This document shows positions 43,746-52,708 of a stretch of 64,000 bases of DNA, piece after piece. The stretch spans positions 620,001-684,000 of the forward strand of contig JADJPO010000002.1 of the NCBI GenBank assembly GCA_016713225.1, written 5' to 3'. This DNA is from Kineosporiaceae bacterium. GTDB lineage: Bacteria > Actinomycetota > Actinomycetes > Actinomycetales > Kineosporiaceae. Under the pieces are notes generated by a model that was not told where the DNA came from, did not search any database, and saw only the letters and a program-made list of their open reading frames with translations. Positions within the stretch are counted from its first letter, which is position 1. Each line of letters begins with the position of its first letter. Made by a program: the position numbers and the translations under genes.

Positions 43746-46280
43746 ATGTTCGAGAGGTTCACCGACCGCGCCCGCCGTGTCGTCGTCCTGGCTCAGGAGG
43801 AGGCCAGGATGCTGAACCACAACTACATCGGCACCGAGCACATCCTCCTCGGCCTGATCCACGAGGGTGAGGGAGTCGCCGCCAAGGCGCTCGAATCCCT
43901 CGGCATCTCACTGGACGCCGTACGCGAGCAGGTGCAAGAGATCATCGGTCAGGGGCAGCAGGCGCCGTCCGGGCACATCCCGTTCACGCCGCGCGCCAAG
44001 AAGGTGTTGGAGCTGTCGCTGCGCGAGGCGCTGCAGCTGGGGCACAACTACATCGGCACCGAGCACATCCTGCTCGGCCTCATCCGTGAGGGTGAGGGCG
44101 TCGCCGCCCAGGTGCTGGTGAAGCTGGGGGCCGACCTCAACCGGGTCCGCCAGCAGGTGATCCAGCTGCTGTCCGGCTACCAGGGCAAGGAGCCCGCGAC
44201 CGCCGGCGGGACCCAGGAGGGCACGCCGTCCGGCTCGCTGGTGCTCGATCAGTTCGGCCGCAACCTCACCCAGGCCGCCCGCGACGGCAAGCTCGACCCG
44301 GTCATCGGGCGCGAGAAAGAGATCGAGCGGGTCATGCAGGTGCTCTCGCGCCGCACCAAGAACAACCCGGTGCTGATCGGTGAGCCCGGCGTCGGCAAGA
44401 CCGCGGTCGTCGAGGGCCTGGCCCAGGCGATCATCAAGGGCGAGGTCCCCGAGACGCTGAAGGACAAGCAGCTCTACACCCTGGACCTCGGCGCCCTGGT
44501 GGCGGGTAGCCGCTACCGCGGTGACTTCGAGGAGCGCCTGAAGAAGGTGCTGAAGGAGATCCGCACCCGCGGCGACATCATCCTGTTCATCGACGAGATC
44601 CACACCCTGGTGGGTGCCGGTGCCGCCGAGGGCGCGATCGACGCCGCGAGCATCCTCAAGCCCATGCTGGCCCGCGGTGAGCTGCAGACCATCGGTGCCA
44701 CCACGCTGGACGAGTACCGCAAGCATGTCGAGAAGGACCCCGCGCTGGAGCGGCGGTTGCAGCCGATCCAGGTGCAGGAGCCCTCGCTGGCCCACACCAT
44801 CGAGATCCTCAAGGGTCTGCGCGACCGGTACGAGGCGCACCACCGGGTCTCGATCACGGACGGCGCGCTGGTCGCCGCCGCCACCCTGGCGGATCGCTAC
44901 GTCAACGACCGGTTCCTGCCGGACAAGGCCATCGACCTGATCGACGAGGCCGGCGCCCGGTTGCGGATCCGTCGTATGACGGCGCCGCCGGACCTGCGCG
45001 AGTTCGACGAGAAGATCGCGCAGACCCGCCGCGAGAAGGAGAGCGCGATCGACGCGCAGGACTTCGAGAAGGCGGCCTCGCTGCGCGACACCGAGAAGAA
45101 GCTGCTGGCGGCCAAGGCCGAGCGCGAGAAGCAGTGGAAGGCCGGCGACATGGACGTCGTGGCCGAGGTGGACGAGGAGCTGATCGCCGAGGTGCTGGCG
45201 ACGGCGACCGGCATCCCGGTGTTCAAGCTCACCGAGGAGGAGTCCTCGCGCCTGCTGAACATGGAGGCCGAGCTCCACAAGCGGATCATCGGTCAGAACG
45301 ACGCGATCAAGGCGCTGTCCCAGGCGATCCGGCGTACCCGCGCCGGGCTGAAGGACCCGAAGCGCCCCGGTGGCTCGTTCATCTTCGCCGGCCCCACCGG
45401 CGTCGGGAAGACCGAGCTGGCCAAGGCCCTGGCCGAGTTCCTGTTCGGTGACGAGGACGCGCTGATCCAGCTCGACATGAGCGAGTTCAGCGAGAAGCAC
45501 ACCGTCTCGCGGCTGTTCGGCTCCCCGCCCGGGTACGTCGGGTACGAGGAGGGTGGCCAGCTCACCGAGAAGGTGCGGCGCAAGCCGTTCTCGGTGGTGC
45601 TGTTCGACGAGGTCGAGAAGGCCCACCCGGACATCTTCAACTCGCTGCTGCAGATCCTGGAGGACGGTCGCCTGACCGACAGCCAGGGTCGGGTGGTCGA
45701 CTTCAAGAACACCGTGATCATCATGACCACGAACCTGGGTACCCGTGACATCGCCAAGGGTGCGCAGATGGGCTTCCAGTCGGGCACCGACACCAAGACG
45801 GCGTACGAGCGGATGAAGGCCAAGGTCAACGAGGAGCTGAAGAACCACTTCCGCCCCGAGTTCCTGAACCGCGTCGACGACAACATCGTCTTCCCGCAGC
45901 TGTCGCAGGAAGAGATCGTCCAGATCGTCGACCTGATGATCGCGAAGTTGGACGAGCGGATGAAGGACCGCGACATGGGCATCGAACTGCGCCCCGCGGC
46001 CAAGGCCCTGCTGGCGATCAAGGGGTACGACCCGGTGTTGGGGGCGCGGCCGTTGCGCCGCACCATCCAGCGCGACATCGAGGACGCCCTGAGCGAGAAG
46101 ATCCTGTACGGCGAGCTGAAGGCCGGGCAGATCGTGGTGGTCGACGCCGAGGGTGAGGGTGAGAGCGCGCACTTCACCTTCACGGGAGCGGTGAAGTCGC
46201 CGATCGCCGACCCCACGCTGGTCGAGCCGGCAGCCGCCGGTGGCAGCGGGTTGAGCGAGACACCCGCGGCCGAGGGGTGA
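43746..46280 (+). CDS. clpC: ATP-dependent Clp protease ATPase subunit ClpC
   Basis: 844 residues, standard length. N-terminal double Clp_N repeat (NHNYIGTEHILLGLI appears twice in near-identical form), AAA1 with G212-EPGVGKT219, a UVR-containing middle domain (FEKAASLRDTEKKL), AAA2 with G549-PTGVGKT556 and the C-terminal domain. It unfolds proteins for ClpP, and clpC is essential in mycobacteria. ATG 43746 with GAGGAG upstream. A strong hairpin terminator follows. Confidence 0.97.
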   Translation: MFERFTDRARRVVVLAQEEARMLNHNYIGTEHILLGLIHEGEGVAAKALESLGISLDAVREQVQEIIGQGQQAPSGHIPFTPRAKKVLELSLREALQLGHNYIGTEHILLGLIREGEGVAAQVLVKLGADLNRVRQQVIQLLSGYQGKEPATAGGTQEGTPSGSLVLDQFGRNLTQAARDGKLDPVIGREKEIERVMQVLSRRTKNNPVLIGEPGVGKTAVVEGLAQAIIKGEVPETLKDKQLYTLDLGALVAGSRYRGDFEERLKKVLKEIRTRGDIILFIDEIHTLVGAGAAEGAIDAASILKPMLARGELQTIGATTLDEYRKHVEKDPALERRLQPIQVQEPSLAHTIEILKGLRDRYEAHHRVSITDGALVAAATLADRYVNDRFLPDKAIDLIDEAGARLRIRRMTAPPDLREFDEKIAQTRREKESAIDAQDFEKAASLRDTEKKLLAAKAEREKQWKAGDMDVVAEVDEELIAEVLATATGIPVFKLTEEESSRLLNMEAELHKRIIGQNDAIKALSQAIRRTRAGLKDPKRPGGSFIFAGPTGVGKTELAKALAEFLFGDEDALIQLDMSEFSEKHTVSRLFGSPPGYVGYEEGGQLTEKVRRKPFSVVLFDEVEKAHPDIFNSLLQILEDGRLTDSQGRVVDFKNTVIIMTTNLGTRDIAKGAQMGFQSGTDTKTAYERMKAKVNEELKNHFRPEFLNRVDDNIVFPQLSQEEIVQIVDLMIAKLDERMKDRDMGIELRPAAKALLAIKGYDPVLGARPLRRTIQRDIEDALSEKILYGELKAGQIVVVDAEGEGESAHFTFTGAVKSPIADPTLVEPAAAGGSGLSETPAAEG

Positions 46281-46311
46281 GCCGGGGTACTCGTCGGCAC
46301 TGATCGCATCG

Positions 46312-46351
46312 AAGGGGCACGGCCCACCTGATCGGGTGGGACGTGCCCCTT
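46312..46351 (+). terminator. clpC terminator hairpin
   Basis: AAGGGGCAC (46312-46320) pairs with GTGCCCCTT (46343-46351), and the inner CCCACC pairs with GGTGGG. The right arm ends in CCCCTTCT. It begins 32 bp after the clpC stop. Confidence 0.85.
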
Positions 46352-46476
46352 CTGCATGCCGGTCTCACAGCTGGTCACAGGCTCGGCACAGAGCCACACC
46401 AGGGCGCGATCAGGGGCGGATCCGAACCTGGTCCTGTGATCGCAACGGGCGATCGAAGGCCGCGAGAGAGGCACGC

Positions 46477-47157
46477 ATGATGACCCAGGATCCGATGAAC
46501 GAGCCCACCACGGACCAGCCGCAGACGAGCTGGGGCACCTCGGCGACCCCGTCGGGGACAGCCGACAAGCCCCGGGGTCGTCACCGCCGGGGCACCGTGG
46601 CCGCGGTTGGGCTCCTGGCCGCCGGCGCGATCGCCGGCGGCGTGTTGGCGGGCACCCTGACGGCGTCTGCCGAGACGACCCCCACGCCCTCGGCGTCCAG
46701 TGCACCGAGCGCCTCGGGCTCCTCGGACAGCGCAGCGGGGCCGGACGCCGCGACCGGTCAGCAGGGTCGCAGCGGAGCGCAGCGCGGGTCGAACGGCGGC
46801 GCCGACGGGCAGAAGGTGCACGGCTCGGCCCCGGTGCGCGACGACGAGAAGGCGCTGAGCACCGCCGATGCCGCGACGGTGACGGCAGCCGCGCTGAAGG
46901 CGGTACCGGGCGGGACGGTCTACCGGGTCGAGACAGACGCCGGTGACGGCGAGTACGAGGCCCACATGACCAAGGCCGACGGCACCGAGGTCACCGTGAA
47001 ACTGGACGCCGATTTCGCGGTGACCGGGGTCGAGGACGGTATGGGCACGGGCGACCCCGCGCCGAAGGGCGGTCCCGGTGGCGGTGCCCCGAACGGCACG
47101 GCCCCGAATGGCGCTCCCCACGGCACGGCGAGCGCGACGCCGTCCACCCAGGGCTGA
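46477..47157 (+). CDS. membrane-anchored PepSY-domain protein
   Basis: 226 residues. A cytoplasmic N-terminus, one transmembrane helix (about 40-60, TVAAVGLLAAGAIAGGVLAG), a Ser/Pro/Gly-rich outer linker and a PepSY domain (TAAALKAVPGGTVYRVETDAGDGEYEAHMTK), then a Gly/Pro-rich tail. PepSY domains often inhibit or modulate peptidases outside the cell. The role here is unknown. ATG 46477 with GAGAGAGG upstream. It converges on the exopolysaccharide operon with palindrome family A between. Confidence 0.85.
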   Translation: MMTQDPMNEPTTDQPQTSWGTSATPSGTADKPRGRHRRGTVAAVGLLAAGAIAGGVLAGTLTASAETTPTPSASSAPSASGSSDSAAGPDAATGQQGRSGAQRGSNGGADGQKVHGSAPVRDDEKALSTADAATVTAAALKAVPGGTVYRVETDAGDGEYEAHMTKADGTEVTVKLDADFAVTGVEDGMGTGDPAPKGGPGGGAPNGTAPNGAPHGTASATPSTQG

Positions 47158-47196
47158 TCGCCGACAGCCACCCCGGGTACGCCGCACCCAACCCGC

Positions 47197-47245
47197 GGTG
47201 ATCATGCAATCCGTGCACGAAACGTGCACGGATTGCATGATCACC
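47197..47245. terminator. palindromic repeat family A copy 3, probable bidirectional terminator
   Basis: A perfect 22-bp inverted repeat (47197-47218 and 47224-47245) around GAAAC. The arm is GTGATCATGCAATCCGTGC-like, differing from copy 1 by a compensated T/C change in both arms, so pairing is kept. It lies between the convergent PepSY gene and the DUF2334 gene. Confidence 0.88.
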
Positions 47246-47265
47246 AAGAGGGCTTGCCACGCTCC

Positions 47266-49035
47266 TCAGAGCTGGTCGGCGGGCACGAATTGGTAGCCGA
47301 GCTCCTGGATCCCGTCGATCGTGGCGGCCAGGTCGGCCAACGGGTAGTGCGGGTGGAAGAAGAAGCTGGCCACGGCCTGGGTGACCACGAGGTTGGCGGC
47401 CGCGTTGTGCACCAGGTCCTTCGGGGTGCGGGCCGGGTGCTGGTTGTAGGGCAGCGGCTCGATGTTGCCGAGATTCTCGGGCAACACGACGCCGCCGTAG
47501 ACGTCGTGCACGCGATAGGGGAAGTACTGCCCGATCGAGTGCGTGGGATCGGCCCCGGCCCGCAGCGTGCCCCCGAACAGTAGTTCGCGTTCGTACCGGG
47601 TGCCGTAGATCCGGCGCATGCCTCGGTACGCGGCGGCGCTGGCGGTGTAGTGCGGTGTCTCGAAGATCGTGGGCGGGTCCAGTCCGGCCTCGGCGAGGGC
47701 CTGGCGTCCCCGCAGCACCCGGTCGGCAGCCCACGAGGGCGAGTCCTCGGGCAGCGGTGCCACCAGGCGCACCCAGGACGCCGCCTGGCAGGCCTGGAAC
47801 TGATACGGCGGGTCGGGATTCGCCGAGCACCGGGCACGGAAGAACTCGAAGTCCTCGCCGCTGACCCCGTTGTAGGGGTTGGCGATGGCGCCGTACTGGT
47901 GGGTCAGGCCGTGTTGGACGAGGACCCCGCCGTGGGCCTGGGCGTACCGCAGCGCCTCGACCATCTCGGGCCGGTCCCGGAACGTCACGGTCTGGGGGGT
48001 GCCCTCGTTCTGAGCACCCGTCGGGTCGAGGTGCACCGGCACCACCCCGACCTGGAACGGAATGTGGTGCGCGGCAAGGTAATCGGCGAACTGCCGCAGC
48101 ACGGCAGGGTCCGAGACCGGGCTGACGTCCTCGAGGCGCACGGCGGCCTTGCGGCTGGCCGGGGCATCGGGGGCCAGCGCGGCGAACAGCAGATCGGCAT
48201 AGGCCAGGTACCGGTCGTCCTCGGCCACGTACGAGAACGGGTTCTCGCCGACATAGGTGAGGTTGGCCGAGCGGATCGCCCACGGCAGGCCGCCGTTGCG
48301 CAGCCGGGTGCTCGCCCCGATGCACGGCACCACCCGGCGTGACCGGGTGCAGCGGGCCTCGGCCAGCACGGTCACCGCGGCCGGCGACACCAGACGGGGC
48401 GCCAGGATGCCTGCCTGGTTGAGTGGCGAACGGGACAGCGTGCGGCCCTTGTAGTCGACCGCGGTGACGGCGTCCCGCAGGTCCAGACGCGAAGCGGTCG
48501 GATCCCAGCCGTATCGGGCCAGGAACGCCGAGTGCGTGGCCGACCCCGCCGCCCCGGAGAGCCTCCAGGGGTTCAGACCCGACCAGATGACGGGCACCGT
48601 AGAGGTGCGGACGTCGTCCAGCAGCGAGGGCGGCAACGGGGCGTCGTAGGTGGTGCCGAGGTAGATCAGGGCGCGGAACCGGCGGATCTGGCCGGCGCGG
48701 TAGCGCTCGGCGGGAATCGCGGTCACCGGCCCGAAGTGACTGGCCAGGTTGCCTGCGGCCTGGGCGTAGAGCTCTCCGATCCAGCCGTGCTCGCCGGCGG
48801 TGTCGTAGAGCACGAGCGTGGACGGCGCGCCGGGACCTCCGAAGGTGGTCACCGGTCCGGCGGGGACGTCGGCCCCGCCCGGCAGGGCGGCCGGTGCGGC
48901 TCCCGAGGTCGCCGGATACGCGACCGGCGTCCGTGACGGGGTCGTCGGGAGCGAGACCACCCCGGCCGTGGCCCCGGCGAGCACCAGACCGACCGCGAGC
49001 GACCACCGCCACCGGGCGCGGCCCACCGGCCTCAC
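47266..49035 (-). CDS. exported DUF2334 polysaccharide deacetylase-like protein (copy 1)
   Basis: 589 residues, with an N-terminal signal or anchor (WRWSLAVGLVLAGATAGVVS). The catalytic-like domain carries VRLEDVSPVSDP (metal Asp), FQVGVVPVHLDP, GGVLVQHGLTHQYG (metal His pair), FEFFRARC, IFETPHYTASAAAYRGMR and SFFFHPHYPL, all features of the DUF2334 branch of polysaccharide deacetylases. It probably removes N-acetyl groups from an extracellular polymer. It is last in the seven-gene operon and paralogous to the gene at 50787. GTG 49035 is likely; a GTG three codons later is possible. Confidence 0.85.
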   Translation of the reverse strand: MRPVGRARWRWSLAVGLVLAGATAGVVSLPTTPSRTPVAYPATSGAAPAALPGGADVPAGPVTTFGGPGAPSTLVLYDTAGEHGWIGELYAQAAGNLASHFGPVTAIPAERYRAGQIRRFRALIYLGTTYDAPLPPSLLDDVRTSTVPVIWSGLNPWRLSGAAGSATHSAFLARYGWDPTASRLDLRDAVTAVDYKGRTLSRSPLNQAGILAPRLVSPAAVTVLAEARCTRSRRVVPCIGASTRLRNGGLPWAIRSANLTYVGENPFSYVAEDDRYLAYADLLFAALAPDAPASRKAAVRLEDVSPVSDPAVLRQFADYLAAHHIPFQVGVVPVHLDPTGAQNEGTPQTVTFRDRPEMVEALRYAQAHGGVLVQHGLTHQYGAIANPYNGVSGEDFEFFRARCSANPDPPYQFQACQAASWVRLVAPLPEDSPSWAADRVLRGRQALAEAGLDPPTIFETPHYTASAAAYRGMRRIYGTRYERELLFGGTLRAGADPTHSIGQYFPYRVHDVYGGVVLPENLGNIEPLPYNQHPARTPKDLVHNAAANLVVTQAVASFFFHPHYPLADLAATIDGIQELGYQFVPADQL

Positions 49036-49093
49036 GGGGTGCCTGCGGCTCGGTCGGGGCTGGGTCCGGTCAGCGGTCCGGTCAGCCGCCCGG

Positions 49094-50761
49094 TCAGCGC
49101 GGGACGACCGCCCGGTAGGCCGCCGCGAAGGTGGCCCACAACCGGGTTCCCGGTCGGGCCTCCTGCGGGAAGTACCACCAGTACGTACCGCCGCCGGAGT
49201 ACCGGTACCCGAGCACGGCCCGGGTGTAGAGGTCGGCCACGGCGGTGCGACCCGCGCCCCGCGGATCGGTGCGTGAGCCCCACCACCACACGTGGCTCAG
49301 GTCCGCGCTGCCGTACCCCAGTTCGGTGATCGAGATCCGTTGTCGGGGGAAGGCGGAGTGCAGGGTGGTGATCACCCGATCCAGGGCGAACCCCATCGGC
49401 GCCTGCTCGGGGTAGATGCTCACCCCGATCTCGTCGATCCGACGCAGCACCGAGGTGCTGAGGTTGCGCCGAGCCCAGCTGAACATCGAGGTCTGCGGGG
49501 TGTCCTGACCGAGCTGCCAGTACAACGTGACCAGGGTCCGAGCCCGTGAGTGGGCCTTGACGTAGGTCGCGGCGAACGCGACCTTCGCGGCCGCATCGCG
49601 ACCCAGCCAATCGCCGTTGACCTCGTTGCCGACCTCCCAGACGTCGACCGCGGGCAGTCCTCGCACGTAGGAGGCGACTCGGGAACGCCACTGCGCCAGG
49701 CTGATCCGCGCCATGTCGGAGGAATCGAGCAACTGCCCGACCACCCGCAGGCCGGACCGGTGGGCGGTCGCCACGGCGGTGGCATACGAGGCCGGGGAGC
49801 GGCCGAGGTCGAACACGATGCGCAGCGCGCCGTCCCGCCGTGAGCCGCGCACGATCGAGGCGGCGGCGGCACTGGCCGTGCCCGCCGTCTGGGAGGAGTC
49901 GGTGGTGAATCCCCAGGCCGGGCGCAGCGACCGGTGGCCGGCGGCGAACTGCGTCCCGAACTCGGTGAGCAACAGCAGATCGGCCCGTACGGCGGCGTCG
50001 TAGGCGGACCAGGCCAGGCGCGCCCGATCGCCCTCGGCACGGGCCCGGTGCGCTGCCGTCAGGGCGGTCTGCGCGGCCTGCCACGTCGTGCGGAACCGGG
50101 CGCTGCTGCGGTAGCCCGGCCGGGCGATCAGCGCGGCTCGGGTGCGGCGCACGGCGTCCGTGGCCATCAGGTCGCTGAGCAGGTAGGTGCCCGGTCGGGG
50201 CAGATCGAGGATCACGGCGGAGTAGCCCTGCGAGCTGGGCCAGGAGAAGCCGAGCGCGGCCGGTGTCGCGGGCCGGTCCAGCGCCACGTCGCCGCCGTGG
50301 GCGTACAGGGGCCAGCCGCGCAGGACGCGCAGACTCGACGGGTCGAGCAGCATGTCGTCGTACCCACCGACACCGTGGCCGTTGGACTGCAGTGACCGGA
50401 AGGCCGACCAGGTCAACCGCCGTCCGCGCACGTCGTGCACCCGCAGTACCACCCGGCCCGCGGCGGACGCGACGACGGGCGGGGCGGCAGGGACCGGCAA
50501 CCGCGGGTAGGCCAGGGCAGATCGGGCTGCGGACGGCGTCGCCGGGGTGCGTGCGTCCCGTCCGGGGTCGACCGGGGGTCGGCCGGACGGCGAGCCGGTG
50601 GCGAGCGTGAGTGCCGCCAATGAGCCCAGGGCGGCCGTGGCCAGCACGGCCACCAGACGGTGGCGGGTTCGCGGCGCACCGGGTGCGGCGGGCCGGAGCG
50701 GATTCGGCCCGGGTGGCCCTCCCCCCGACGAGGGGGGAGGGCCAGCGGCACGCCGAGTCAT
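49094..50761 (-). CDS. exported GH-A clan glycoside hydrolase-like protein
   Basis: 555 residues with an N-terminal membrane or signal segment (residues ~35-57) after a Pro-rich cytoplasmic start. A beta-sandwich-like region is followed by a TIM-barrel with VDVWEVGNEVNGDWLG (acid/base Glu after Asn) and RISITELGYGSADLSH (nucleophile Glu), the paired motifs of GH-A clan retaining enzymes such as GH39. It likely cleaves or edits the polymer made by the operon. It sits between the two DUF2334 deacetylases (25-58 bp gaps). ATG 50761 preferred over TTG 50770. Confidence 0.75.
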   Translation of the reverse strand: MTRRAAGPPPSSGGGPPGPNPLRPAAPGAPRTRHRLVAVLATAALGSLAALTLATGSPSGRPPVDPGRDARTPATPSAARSALAYPRLPVPAAPPVVASAAGRVVLRVHDVRGRRLTWSAFRSLQSNGHGVGGYDDMLLDPSSLRVLRGWPLYAHGGDVALDRPATPAALGFSWPSSQGYSAVILDLPRPGTYLLSDLMATDAVRRTRAALIARPGYRSSARFRTTWQAAQTALTAAHRARAEGDRARLAWSAYDAAVRADLLLLTEFGTQFAAGHRSLRPAWGFTTDSSQTAGTASAAAASIVRGSRRDGALRIVFDLGRSPASYATAVATAHRSGLRVVGQLLDSSDMARISLAQWRSRVASYVRGLPAVDVWEVGNEVNGDWLGRDAAAKVAFAATYVKAHSRARTLVTLYWQLGQDTPQTSMFSWARRNLSTSVLRRIDEIGVSIYPEQAPMGFALDRVITTLHSAFPRQRISITELGYGSADLSHVWWWGSRTDPRGAGRTAVADLYTRAVLGYRYSGGGTYWWYFPQEARPGTRLWATFAAAYRAVVPR

Positions 50762-50786
50762 ACGGTTCAACTCGGCTCATCGGCGA

Positions 50787-52688
50787 TCAGAGCTGAGCCG
50801 CGGGGACGAAGGTGTACCCCAGCTGCTTGATTCCGCCCACGATCGCGTTCAGCTCGGCGAGCGGGTAGTCCGGGTGGAAGAAGAAGCTGGCCACCGACTC
50901 CGTGACGACCTGGTTGGCCGCCGCGTTCGCCACCACCTGCGCCGCAGTGCGGGGCGGGTTGTTGTTGTAGGCCTCCGATTCGAAGTTGCCCAGGTTCTCG
51001 GGCAGCACCTTGCCGCCGTAGATGTCGTTGACGCTGTAGGGGAAGAACTGGCCGAACACGTTGGCGCTGCTGCCACCCGACCAGATCGAGCCGCCGAAGA
51101 GCAGTTCACGCTCGTACCGGGTGGCGTAGACCTGCCGCATGCCGCGGTAGTCGGCCGCGGTGGCCGAGTAGTGCGGCGTCTCGAAGATGGTGGGCGTGCC
51201 CAGGCCGGCGTTGGTCATGAGCTGGCGCCCCGAGGTGACACGGCCCGCCGCCCAGGACTGGGAATCACCCGGCAGGGCACCGGTCAGTCGCACCCACGAG
51301 GTGTCGACGCAGGTCACGAACTGATAGGGCGGGTTCGGGGTCGACGAGCACCGCGCCCGGTAGAACTCGAAGTCGTCACCGCTGACCGCGTTGTACGGGT
51401 TGGTGACGTTCGAGTACTGGTGGGTGAACCCGTGCTGGATCAGCACGCCCCCCTTGGACTGCATGTACTTCAGGGCCGAGACCACCAACGGCCGGTTGGC
51501 CAGCGAGATCGTCGAGGCCGTCCCGCCGGTGAAGACGCCTCGCGGGTCGGTGTACCGCGGGATCACCCCGACCTGGAACGGCACGCCCTGGCTCGACAGC
51601 GAGTCGGCGAAGGCCCGCAGCACCGCCGGGTCGGAGGTCGGATTGACGTCCTCGAGCCGGACGGCGGCGCGCTTGGACGCGGTCGCGCCCGGCTTGAGCG
51701 CCGGGAACAGCAGGTCGGCGTAGGCCAGATAGCGGTCGCTCTCGGACATGTACGAGAACGGGATCTCGCCGACGTAGGTGAGGTTCGCCGATCGGATCGC
51801 CCACGGCACGCTGGTGCCGGTGCTCTGCGCGATCGCGGCGCACGCGGTGGGTGCGCCGGCGGCCGTGGTGCAGTTGGCCTGACCGAGAACGCTCACCGCG
51901 GCGGCGTTGGTGATGTGCGGGCCGAGCAGGCCGCCGGTGTTCAGGGTCGAGCGGGTCAGCGCCCGGCTCTTGTAGCTCACCGAGGCCATCGTGTCCGTGG
52001 TGTCCAGGTAGGACGTCGTGGGGTCCCAGCCGTACTTGGTGGTGAACGCCGTCTGGGTCGCCGATCCGGCGGCGCCCGAGAGCTGCCAGACGTTGAATCC
52101 GCTCCAGAGCACGGGCTTGGTCGAGGCGACGACGTCGTTGAGGAACGCCGCCGGGAGGGGCTCGTTGTAGGTCGAGCCGAGGTAGACCACGGCGGTGTGG
52201 TCGTTGATCTGACCGGCCACGTAGCTGGTCACCGGCTCGGCGGTGACCCGGCCGAAGTGCGTGGCCAGGTTGCCGGCCGCCAGGGCGTAGAGCTCACCCA
52301 GCCAGCCGTACGCGCTGGTGGTGTCGTACAAGACCAGCGTGGACGTGGTGCCGCCGGTGGGGCCGAAGCTGCGTGCGGTCGCCGGCGGGGTGACCGCCAG
52401 GGCCGAGACTGCCATCGGCGCAACCGTTGTCGCGCCGGCCGCGACAGTGGTCGATGCCGTGCGAGTGAGGGTGCGGGTGCGGGGTTTGGGCGCCGGGCGC
52501 GCGGGGATCCGGGGCCGGCCGGACGGTGGCGTCGGCGGGCTGATCAGCACGGGCTGCCGCTTGTCGTGGCGGCCGCCGTGTTTGCCGTGCCCCCCGCCTG
52601 CCGCCGGGGCCGGCTGGGCGGTGGTGAGCAGCGCCGTCAGGGCCACGCCGACGATCAGCGCCCCCCGGACTCGGGAGTGACGTGCCAT
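50787..52688 (-). CDS. exported DUF2334 polysaccharide deacetylase-like protein (copy 2)
   Basis: 633 residues, with a clear signal peptide (GALIVGVALTALLTTAQPAPA) and a basic/Pro-rich linker of about 70 residues. The domain matches the paralogue at 47266 along its whole length: VRLEDVNPTSDP, FQVGVIPRYTDP, GGVLIQHGFTHQYS, FEFYRARC, IFETPHYSATAADYRGMR and SFFFHPDYPL. The conserved Asp and His positions suggest an active metal-dependent deacetylase. ATG 52688 has AGAGGAAG upstream. Two deacetylase copies in one operon suggest different positions or stages of polymer modification. Confidence 0.85.
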   Translation of the reverse strand: MARHSRVRGALIVGVALTALLTTAQPAPAAGGGHGKHGGRHDKRQPVLISPPTPPSGRPRIPARPAPKPRTRTLTRTASTTVAAGATTVAPMAVSALAVTPPATARSFGPTGGTTSTLVLYDTTSAYGWLGELYALAAGNLATHFGRVTAEPVTSYVAGQINDHTAVVYLGSTYNEPLPAAFLNDVVASTKPVLWSGFNVWQLSGAAGSATQTAFTTKYGWDPTTSYLDTTDTMASVSYKSRALTRSTLNTGGLLGPHITNAAAVSVLGQANCTTAAGAPTACAAIAQSTGTSVPWAIRSANLTYVGEIPFSYMSESDRYLAYADLLFPALKPGATASKRAAVRLEDVNPTSDPAVLRAFADSLSSQGVPFQVGVIPRYTDPRGVFTGGTASTISLANRPLVVSALKYMQSKGGVLIQHGFTHQYSNVTNPYNAVSGDDFEFYRARCSSTPNPPYQFVTCVDTSWVRLTGALPGDSQSWAAGRVTSGRQLMTNAGLGTPTIFETPHYSATAADYRGMRQVYATRYERELLFGGSIWSGGSSANVFGQFFPYSVNDIYGGKVLPENLGNFESEAYNNNPPRTAAQVVANAAANQVVTESVASFFFHPDYPLAELNAIVGGIKQLGYTFVPAAQL

Positions 52689-52708
52689 GGACTTCCTCTC
52701 GTGATGGG